A DNA stretch of 64,000 bases from Salticus scenicus (taxonomy: Eukaryota; Arthropoda; Arachnida; Araneae; Salticidae). The notes below the pieces were generated by a model. That model worked only from the letters and a program-made list of their open reading frames with translations. It made no database searches and was not told the DNA's origin. Of this stretch, positions 55,880 to 64,000 are shown piece after piece (position 1 is the first letter of the stretch; the number at the start of each line of letters is the position of its first letter). The translations under genes and the position numbers were made by a program. The stretch is from assembly GCA_963930645.1 (NCBI GenBank), contig OZ005662.1:98378436-98442435 (forward strand), in the 5' to 3' direction.

Positions 55880-56889
55880 ATTAACCTAAATATACCAATT
55901 TTGAACGGTCTAACTCAATTAGCTGAGATGCAAAAGAAAACCTAATCGTTAGACTCCAAAACGTGTAAATCGGGTGAAATCTCGATTTCCACTTTCGGTA
56001 ATATAAAAGTACTTTAAAATATCTTTCGACTGATGTATTAAAAATAATTTAATCATATTTAGAATCAAAAATATTGAAAATTTAAAATAATACAGCGCCA
56101 TCTGTCGGTAGAAATTTCCGTAATCTACTATTCGATTCCAAATCAACAAAGCTTTCAAACGATGTATTACTTATGAAATTATTTTAATTAGTAGCTGAGA
56201 TACAAAAGAAAACCTAATCAGAACACCTCAAAATGCGTAAGTCAGGTGAAATATCGAATTCCACATTCGATAATGTAAAAGTACTTTAAAATATCTTTCG
56301 AATGATGCATTAAAAAAAAAAATAATCATTTAGTAGCTGAGATACAAAAGAAAACCTAATCAGGACACATCAAAACGTGTAAATTATGTGAAATCTCGAA
56401 TTCTCCATTCGATAATATAAAAGTACTTTAAAATATCTTTCGAATGACGTATTAAAAAAAAAAATTAATCATGATTAGAATTTGAAATATTGAAATCTTA
56501 AAATATTACAGCGCCATTTGGCAGTGGAAATTTCTGTAATCTACTGTTCAATTCAAAGTCAACAAAGCTTTCAAATGATGTATTACTTATGAAATTATTT
56601 CAATTAGTAGCTGAAATACAAAAGGAAACCGATTCAGGACACCTCTAAACGTGTAAATCAGGTGAAATCTCGAATTCCACTTTCGATAATATAAAAGTAC
56701 TTTTAAATATGTTTCGAATGATGTATTAAAAAAAAAATTAATCATGATTAGAATTTGAAATATTGAAATTTGAAAGTGTTACAGCGCCATCTTGCGGTGG
56801 AAATTTCTGTAATATACTGTTCGATTCCAAATCAAGAAAGCTTTCAAATGATGTATTACTTATGAAATTATTTTAATAAGTAGCTGAGA
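55880..56889 (+). repeat. tandem repeat of ~290 bp, part 1
   Basis: Units contain AGCTGAGATACAAAAGAAAA, CTCAAAACGTGTAAATCAGG, AATATAAAAGTACTTTAAAA, TACAGCGCCATCT and CAACAAAGCTTTCAAA. About four copies precede the hAT insertion, with shorter variants that skip the middle part. The text continues at 58192. Confidence 0.85.
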
Positions 56890-57459
56890 TAGAGGTTTGC
56901 ACGGGCCGGAATTTCGAGCCCGGACCCGGCCCGGCCCGTACGAAAGCTTTGCTTACCCGGCCCGACCGTTATGAAGTCGAAAAAGGTGGCCCGGGCCCGG
57001 CCAGGCCCGTTTATTTTTTAACGGCGTATGGCCCGGCCTGACCCGGACAGAAAACGATAACATCAGGCCCGACCCGGCCCGATTCAAAAATATGTAAAAT
57101 GACACAAAAATGAATGCCTTTCTATGAAAAAGATTTTTAGTATGTGTTTTGCAGAGAATTTATATAACCAAACAATAATATGTTCTTTAACAAAACTGCT
57201 GAACTTTTACAAGATTATTATATATAAACAGAAATTCATTATTATAGACAAGGCACGATGACAAACAGAAAGTCAAATCGAAAATATTAGCATTCATCAA
57301 ACAATATAGGATGGTATTTTAAATGGTTAATAGTACTAAAAATGCACTTTCAACCATTTTCTCTTATATACCGTAATGTCCAAACACTAAATTCGAAAAC
57401 TGGCATACAGTCAATAGAAAGAAATTAATACTTCTTCACACACCATAAATTTTAAGTCA

Positions 57460-57503
57460 GCACAACTGGTTTCGAAAGGACGTAGCCTTTCTTCATCAGG
57501 TGC
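57460..57503 (-). ncRNA. hammerhead ribozyme-like motif, copy 1
   Basis: Minus strand: GCAC, CTGATGA, a GAAAGG/CCTTTC stem with CTACGT loop, GAAA, CC.AGTT, then GTGC. Stem I is GCAC/GTGC. The stem III mini-helix is weakened by A in place of G (ACCAGT rather than ACCGGT). One extra A follows CTGATGA. Confidence 0.5.
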
Positions 57504-57685
57504 AAACACGCCTTGGAGGCAAAAGAAAGACTGAAAGTAAGATTTTCAAAAGACTATAAAATAAAATACAAAAAATAAAATTTCAATAAATATGATTTTC
57601 TTCCACAGTTGATTGTGTGATTTTATTAAAAATTGTATTTCAAAAGACTGCCTTGCTTTTGCCTCCAAGGCAGTAGCACGTGTTT

Positions 57686-57729
57686 GCACCTGATGAAGAA
57701 AGGCTACGTCCTTTCGAAACCGGTTGTGC
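57686..57729 (+). ncRNA. hammerhead ribozyme-like motif, copy 2
   Basis: Stem I 5' arm GCAC, core CTGATGA, one extra A, stem II GAAAGG-CTACGT-CCTTTC, core GAA, stem III ACC/GGT without a loop, cleavage-site T, then GTGC closing stem I. This is the type I minimal layout with the very short stem III known from Penelope-like elements. The extra A in the core may lower activity. Confidence 0.6.
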
Positions 57730-58191
57730 TGACTTAAAATTTATGGTGTGTGAAGAAGTTTTAATTTCTTTCTATACCGTAATGTATCCGAATCTTTCAT
57801 GTGCTTCGGTATACAAAACTTTAATGTTAATCCAACCACAATTAAATTGAAGTTACAGACATTTTTTAACAAAATAGAACTTTATGTGACATAAAAGCCT
57901 GTAAAATTATGTAAAATAAATGACTGAAGAAATATTTTATAATTTTCCTTTTTCGTTGATTGACGAGGAAACCAGAAAAAGGTTCGAGCCGACCCGACTC
58001 GGAGAAAATTTCATTCAGGCCCGGCCCGGCCCGAATATACACAAAAACTGAGCCCGAGTCCGGCCTGCCCCGAGCCTGAAAAAAAAATTTAAGCCCGAGC
58101 CTGGCCGAGAGCAAATTGAAAAATTCTGCCCGAACCCTATCCGAGGGACGGGCCGGGCTCGGGCCGTAAGCCCGGCCCGTGCAGACCTCTA

Positions 58192-58430
58192 AGCTGAGAT
58201 ACAAAAGAAAACCGATTAAAACAGAGAACCACCTCAAAACGTGTAAATCAGGTGTAATCTCGAATTCCACTTTCAATAATATAAAAGTACTTTAAAATAT
58301 ATTTCGAATGACGTATTTAAAAAAATTTAATCATGCTTAGAATCTGAAACATTGAAATTTTAAAATATTACAGCGCCATTAAACCTCAAAACGTGTAAGG
58401 CAAGTGAAATTTCGAATTCCATTACTTACG
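58192..58430 (+). repeat. tandem repeat of ~290 bp, part 2
   Basis: It continues the 55880-56889 repeat: AGCTGAGATACAAAAGAAAA, CAAAACGTGTAAATCAGGTG, AATATAAAAGTACTTTAAAA and ATTACAGCGCCATTAAACCT, where it is deleted internally. Confidence 0.85.
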
Positions 58431-59555
58431 GTAGTCGGTTAATGGAAGTAAGTAGAAAAAGAAATATTTTTACCTTAAGTGTATTTGTGTTGCTATAGAA
58501 ACTGGCATCCTCTTTCGAGAGATATACTTTCAGGCGTGTTAGGATAAAATTTAATTTGCAATTAAAATGTAAATCTTTTGTTTATTGACCGAAGTCGATG
58601 AAATTTGAACTGCAAGTTCGTTTTGTGGTGTTAAGATTGTATACCAAGTGTCGTGTGCGAAAGTGAAAAATTCAAGAAAATTGAAATTTGGAATTTTTAA
58701 TCCCAGTCCAAAAACATCTGACCTGAATCAGTGGCAGATTATTTATTTATTTTTATTTTTTTCGCTTCCGCTTTCGAGACAGTCGTCTGCGAAGCTAAAA
58801 TTCTTGTGATTTGTTGAAAACATTTTTTTAAAGTTTAGTTAATTTTTAAAAAATGTAATTGTCCGATCGATAAGTCGTTTAAATCATCGGATTCAGAAAA
58901 AAAACCTTTCCACTGGTACCTTATTTGTAACAATACGACCGATATTTCTAATTTATTTTCCACTTTTTCCGTAAAAATGTCTTTTTAAGCAATTAGCCGT
59001 GAATTCTCGGTCATTTTTCGTTCGACATAGGTCGACGTTTTAATTAATATCTCCGCTAATTAGGGTCGCATCGCTTAGCAAACTATCGCGACGTCGAGAT
59101 GAAGAAATTGTGCGTCTGTCGATACCGGTTTCGAAGCGCTGCGACTGCGACCATCAGCGCCGGAGCTTTAGCAGCCATAAGCCATTTCTCACAGACACAC
59201 ACACACACACAGAGACAGATACGCATAGATTTTAATAATATAAGGAGATTAGTTTAATTTAAATATTAGTATAGGCTATGCCCATGATAATGATATATGT
59301 GATGTTGAAAACACTTAATACTACCGTTTAACGAAACAATATTATCATGAATTTAATTTAAACAGTCATGATGAGACAGGTTAGAGGTGATTATTTGATG
59401 TTGATTATTGTATCACCGGGATGGGGAATGGGAAGGGAATCGGAATACACGCGCTTAGGTTCACGGGCGTATTGGTAAGTTAGCATTAGAAAGACGATGG
59501 AAGGCGTTTAAAAAGGATGTATGTAGAGAGAGAGAGAGGGGAAGAATGAAGAGTA
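58431..59555. other. non-coding; right end of the family with internal tandem copies
   Basis: No gene. A (CA)n run and CAGAGACAGATACGCATAG lie at 59190-59228, followed by ATTTTAATAATATAAGGAGATTA, likely the 3' end of the repeat family that begins near 55300. A GAGAGAGAGAG run lies near 59528. Confidence 0.5.
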
Positions 59556-60356
59556 GGGCTGGATTATTTATCAATGTATCCCCAAGTATCGGTATTTTTT
59601 TAATATCCCGATAACAATATTTAAGATCTAGCTCCGCCGATATATCCGGTATCCCTTTAACGATATTGCCTAGTGCGCACCCGAGTGAATGAAACTCGAG
59701 CGAACGAAACCCGATCAGCCAACATACAACAGCGAACGAGACCCGAAGAAAAAAAGCGCCGAATATCTTATTCTAATACCCATTCTCTACTTTCCTCTAA
59801 TTACTCACTGATAAACTAGAAAAAATAACCCCACGCCAAACGATCTCTATTGCAATACATATAATTCCTCATTCTTCATAACCTCAAATCTAAACATCAC
59901 TGCTTTAAAAAGGCCACCGCATAATAAAAAAATAAACCAGTATTTATTGAAAGCCATCTGCTTTGATTATCGCGTGAATAAGCTGACTTCGTTCAAGGTC
60001 ACAGTTCTACCCCTTCAGAAGAAATTCATCAGCCACAGACATACTCCAATATCTCAATCCATTCACTATTAATGCGTATTCATACCTATAATCAGCAGGT
60101 GTGTTTACTAGGAAAGACATTTGATGTTAGTCGAAACGATATATCTCTATCCGAGATATCTACTATGGGTTCTGATCTATCACACTATATTGACTTCTGC
60201 TACATTCATGCATATCGTAGGTGATGAAAAACCACAGACAAGGCGATACAAAAACAAACGCTCATTATGACGAATGAAAACAATATCTTTTGTTTTAGCT
60301 CCTTTCCTGCTATTGGTTCATTGATATCGGTCTATTTCAAAGTGTGGATATTTAAT
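59556..60356. other. non-coding with a hAT-like left terminus
   Basis: AGGGCTGGATTATTTATC followed by repeated CGGTAT, CCCGATA and CCGATATATCCGG words (59556-59670) resembles the subterminal part of a hAT element. No partner end is found. The remainder shows no gene. Confidence 0.4.
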
Positions 60357-60417
60357 GGCCAATGACATGCGAGCTTCAACATGTTAAACACATGTTGAAG
60401 CTCGCATGTCATTGGCC
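60357..60417. repeat. perfect 61-bp hairpin (28-bp arms, 5-base loop)
   Basis: The left arm starts GGCCAATGACATGCGAGC and ends CAACATGT; the loop is TAAAC; the right arm is the exact inverse complement. No mismatch in 28 pairs. No TSD and no neighbouring gene. Confidence 0.97.
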
Positions 60418-60596
60418 ACAAAGATCATCAAAGCCGAACTGATATCTACTAGAAGAGTTTTTTTTGCAAATTTTCTTAGCGTTTAATAAAAAACTTCTGA
60501 AAATATAAGCAATTATAGAATGTAATTGTTTTTAATATTATTTTATTATTATTAAATATTTCGATATAATATATTTTTTTTTTAATTAAGGCTGTA

Positions 60597-61061
60597 CATC
60601 AGTCAGATAGCTCCCTTTCTCCTTTCCCATGTTATCCAATGGGATTTTCGTTGCTTCGTTTTATAAAAATATCTCATTCAAAAATGAAGTTTTTCAAATT
60701 CTGTTTTTTGAATATTACTCTTTGAACGGGTCGCCTTTTAGCTTAGTGAACAATTTTTCGAAAAAATTAATTTAAATATTTTATTTCAATAAGTAAATTA
60801 TGGACTCTAAGTGTGGATCTCTAAAAAAAATATTTATTTATTTATTTTTATTTATTTGTTTTATTTTTATTTATTTATTTATTTATTTATTTTTTTTCGA
60901 AAAATTGCTCACTAAGCTAATAGACGACCTGTTCAAAGAGTAATATTCAAAAAACAGAATTCGAAAAATTTCATTTTTGAATAAAATATTTTTATAAAAC
61001 GAAGCGACAAAAATCCCATTGGATAGCATGGGAAGGGAGAAAGGGTGCTATCTAACTGATG
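60597..61061. mobile_element. 465-bp fold-back MITE flanked by TA
   Basis: TA-CATCAGTCAGATAGC at the left and GCTATCTAACTGATG-TA at the right are inverted. The arms run ~190 bp each (ATCCAATGGGATTTT / AAAATCCCATTGGAT, AATATTACTCTTTGAA / TTCAAAGAGTAATATT). The centre is a TTTATTTATT microsatellite. The TA TSD suggests a Tc1-mariner relation. Confidence 0.85.
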
Positions 61062-61179
61062 TAAAATAAAGTTTTATCTTCAGTAATTTTACAGTGACAG
61101 TTTCTTTATAGAATTATATAATATTGAATAGTTTATTACTTTTTTTATGTAGCATTTATTTTTTCTCTTTCCATTTATT

Positions 61180-61212
<33 letters not shown>

Positions 61213-61452
61213 TTAAGCCGTACATGTTAAATAAAATTGGTTTAAATGCAAAATGAGTTACATTAAGTAACAAAATGAAACTTTAACATAATTTTGTTTA
61301 AATAATATAATTTTTGTACTGACAATGTATACACATATATATATATATATATATAATTCAATTTTCAATTATTGTGAAACTATTACGAATGTGAATTGAA
61401 CATGTATATTTAAAAGATAGTGTAATGATTTGGTAAGCAGATACAAAAATAA
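61062..61452. other. non-coding stretch
   Basis: AT-rich with TTATTATTATT and TATATATA microsatellites. No gene. Confidence 0.55.
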
Positions 61453-62721
61453 CTAGTATGCTGTGGCCACCACAAGACTTTCTTCTATATTTTCCTATAC
61501 ATATTCAATCAGTAACAATATTAAAAAAAAAAAAAAAAAAATACGATTTTTTTTTCGAAGTTTTTTTTTTTTTTTTTTTTTTTTGTTGAAAGTAAAAAAA
61601 AAAAAAATCGATAACTTTGTTTTAAATTATCACAGATTTATAGTTCAACCATTCGTTTTAAAGGTATTGACGAGATCTTTCGAATGATACCCATCTTCAA
61701 AATTTACCCCCCCCCAGGGGGGTACTTCCCCCCAGGGGGGGGGGAAGCGATGACCCCCATGAACAAATTTTTTTTCCTAGTTACGTACTAGTATTATCAA
61801 TAATTCATATTAATTTTACAATCACAAGTGTAAAATAACTCTTATTATGCACATTTATACGAATTTTTGTCCTATACTGCCATGTTAAAAATTTAGATAA
61901 AATGCTATCACAGCGCCACCTGTTGAGCTATTGATCCCCAAATATAATCAGCACCAGTTTATATCGGTTACCAACTAAATACCAAGTTTGGTAAAATTTC
62001 GTTAAAAGTAAAAAAAATCGATAACTTTGTTTTAAATTATCACAGATTTATGGTTCAACCATTCGTTTTAAAGGTATTGACGAGACCTTTCGAAAGATAC
62101 CCATCTTGAAACTTTGCCCCCCCCCCCCAATTGGGTACTCCCCCCCCCCCCCGGTGGGGGGGAACCGATGCCCCCACATGCACAAAAATTTTTTCCCAGT
62201 TAACTGTTACTATTATCAACGAGACCTTTCGAAAGATACCCATCTTGAAAATTTACTTCCCCGGGGGCGTACTTCCCCCCAGGGGGGGAACCGATGCCCC
62301 CACATGCACAAAATTTTTTTCCTAGTTAACTACTACTATTATCAATAATTCATATTAATTTTACAATCACAAGTTTAAAATAACTCTCATTATGCCCATT
62401 TATACGGAATTTTGTCCTATGCTGCCATGTTAAAAATTTGCATAAAAAGCGATTACAGCGCCACCTGTTGAACTATTGATCCCCAAATCTAATCAGCACC
62501 AGTTCATGTCAGGGTGCAACTAAATACCAAGTTTGGTTAAATTTCATTCATTGGTTCGTGAGATACAGCGTCCACAAAAAAAATGATGCAGACAGACAGA
62601 CATTTTCTAAAAACTATCAATTCGTGTTCAGGACATCCCAAAACGTGTAGATCCGTCAAAAAATGGAGGTCGAAAATTTTCGCGAATCCAATACTTTCTC
62701 TATATTACATGTAGAAGAAAG
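61453..62721 (+). mobile_element. Helentron-like element (family A), near full length
   Basis: It starts CTAGTATGCTGTGGCCACCA and ends at the 3' hairpin (CTTTCTCTATATTACATG, TAGAAGAAAG). Internal: two or three tandem copies of GACGAGACCTTTCGAAAGAT followed by C runs and G runs (about 61670, 62080, 62220), CAGCGCCACCTGTTGA, GAGATACAGCGTCCACAAA, GACAGACAGACA and CCAAAACGTGTAGATCC. No coding. Confidence 0.85.
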
Positions 62722-63111
62722 TAAAAATGACAAGTAACTGACATTTAGGATGCATATAAGAGTTTTAAGTAAAAAATATTACTCTCTACGACCAAAAAAG
62801 GTGTATTCAATGGCAATTCTGAACTCTTTAAAATGATTTTCATTTTTATTTAATACCTACATCTTAAGACAGTTTTTCTTAAGCTTTATTTTTAGTAGAA
62901 TTATGAATTTTGATATACTTGGTACAAATAAAACACAGATCACATATTAGCTGTGTTAAAATATGATTTTAAAATAATTAAAGCTTAAAATGGGAAGAAT
63001 AGAGGATAAACTACTCAGAGGTATACTAAAAAGCAATAGTATAAGTTATAAGAAACACAACACATTAATTCACTTTTTATGCTTTTTTTTTTTTTTTTTT
63101 TTTTTTATATA
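62722..63111. other. spacer between two opposed Helentron-like copies
   Basis: AT-rich, no gene. It ends in a run of about 25 T just before the inverted copy. Confidence 0.55.
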
Positions 63112-64000
63112 CTTTCTTCTATATTCAATAGAAGAAAGTATTGGATTCGTAAAAATTTTCGACCTCGTGTTTTTGATGGATTTACACGTTTTGAGAGCTG
63201 TAGAACACGATTTGACCATTTTTACTTTCTTCTATATGTAATATAGAGAAAGTATTGGATTCGCGAAAATTTTCGACCTCCGTTTTTTGACGGATCTACA
63301 CGTTTTTTGATGGATTTACCTGTTTTGGGATGTCTAGATTACGAATTAATAGTTTTTAGAAAATGTCTGTCTGTCTGTCTGTATCATTTTTTTGTGGACG
63401 CTGTATCTCACGAACCAATGAATGAAATTTAACCAAACTTGGTACTTAGTTGCACCCTGACATAAACTGGTGCTGATTAGATTTTGGGATCAATCGCTCA
63501 ACAGGTGGCATTGTGATCGCATTTTATGCAAATTTTTAACATGGCAGCATAGGACAAAATTCCGTATAAATGGGCATAAAGAGAGTTATTTTACACTTGT
63601 GATAGTAAAATTAATATGAATTATTGATAATAGTAGTAGTTAACTAATAAAAAAATTTTGTGCATGTGGGGGCATCGGTTCCACCCCCCGGGGAAGTAAA
63701 TTTTCAAGATGGGTATCTTTCGAAAGGTCTCGTTGATAATAGTAATAGTTAACTGGGAAAAAATTTTTGTGCATGTGGGGGCATCGGTTCCCCCCCACAC
63801 ACCGGGGGGGAAGTACCCACCCGGGGGGGGGGGGGCAAAGTTTCAAGATGGGTATCTTTCGAAAGGTCTCGTCAATACCTTTAAAACGAATGGTTGAACC
63901 ATAAATTTGTGATAATTTAAAACAAAGTTATCGATTTTTTTTTTTTTTTTAACGAAATTTAACCAAACTTGGTATTTAGTTGGTCCCCGACATAAACTGG
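63112..64000 (-). mobile_element. Helentron-like element (family A), minus strand, runs off the window
   Basis: 3' hairpins occur twice at the left edge (63112-63138 and 63225-63252), so a short 3' fragment abuts a longer copy. Reading leftward on the minus strand the longer copy shows GACAGACAGACAG, GAGATACAGCGTCCACAAA, CCTGTTGAGCGATTG and GACCTTTCGAAAGATACCC with C/G runs. Its 5' end lies beyond 64000. Confidence 0.8.

Larger units (their letters stand above)
57380..57772. mobile_element. fold-back retroelement with 13-bp TSD and two hammerhead-like motifs
   Basis: TATACCGTAATGT flanks it on both sides (57367-57379, 57773-57785). Arms of ~130 bp are inverted: GAAAGAAATTAATACTTCTT on the left, and TTAATTTCTTTC on the right. 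Each arm contains CACACACCATAAATTTTAAG and the hammerhead-like block, and GCCTCCAAGG/CCTTGGAGGC lies further in. A long variable-type TSD and hammerhead motifs in the ends are features of Penelope-like elements. No RT is present, so it would be non-autonomous. Confidence 0.75.
56890..58191. mobile_element. hAT-like non-autonomous element with 8-bp TSD AGCTGAGA
   Basis: The left end TAGAGGTTTGCACGGGCCGG pairs with the right end CCGGCCCGTGCAGACCTCTA, with one mismatch. AGCTGAGA is duplicated at 56882-56889 and 58192-58199. Both subterminal regions are packed with GGCCCGG/CCCGGCC words. No transposase. A second element is nested at 57380-57772. Confidence 0.92.

Noticed and set aside
57866..58276. 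136-codon minus-strand frame (GRAYGPSPARPSDRVRAE)
   Set aside because: It is the read-through of the GGCCCGG-rich right end of the hAT element and its flank; no protein signature.
62055..63897. short frames with PPPP/GGGG stretches
   Set aside because: Produced by C and G runs in Helentron-like copies, repeated in both orientations.

Overview
This window looks like repeat-dominated nuclear DNA of an arthropod. It is very AT-rich and carries long homopolymers and microsatellites. I find no spliced host gene, rRNA, tRNA gene or CRISPR array. The transposon fauna (tRNA-derived SINEs, Helentron-like elements with 3' hairpins and GACA/CA microsatellites, many hAT derivatives, one Copia) would fit a spider or another chelicerate. 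The sequence alone does not fix the species.

Layout. 1-7 kb: a dead hAT/ZBED-type transposase gene split by three younger insertions. 8.5-12.4 kb: a 3.9-kb hAT element with an exact 8-bp target-site duplication (TSD). 13.7-20.2 kb: a diverged giant palindrome whose left arm was hit by a 3.1-kb element with 20-bp terminal inverted repeats (TIRs). 20-26 kb: SINEs, a truncated GC-rich virus-like reading frame (22.6-23.3 kb) and a tandem block of Helentron-like elements. 27.3-33.95 kb: a nearly intact Copia retrotransposon on the minus strand with two ~686-bp LTRs, a GTTAT TSD and a 0.9-kb Helentron-like insertion between integrase and reverse transcriptase. 34-36 kb: short tandem repeats. 36-53 kb: several GC-rich islands that look foreign to their surroundings. 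They comprise a gene broken by frameshifts behind a row of CCAAT boxes, a RING-H2 gene with a TATA box and TCAGT initiator, and two GC-rich non-coding blocks. They sit among ~330-380-bp repeats in both orientations, resembling the homologous regions of large arthropod DNA viruses. One repeat array is split by a 7.8-kb TIR element, and a pogo/Tigger-like element lies in another. 54-59 kb: tandemly amplified Helentron-like repeats hit by a hAT element, which was itself hit by a retroposed fold-back carrying two inverted hammerhead-ribozyme-like motifs. 60-64 kb: hairpins, a TA-flanked MITE and two opposed Helentron-like copies.

How the parts work together: the only coding sets with an evident joint function are the Copia gag-protease-integrase and RT-RNase H frames. 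The 36-53 kb islands are best read as pieces of an endogenised, decaying large DNA virus, but I could not assign the virus family from recognisable core genes. That assignment needs a homology search.
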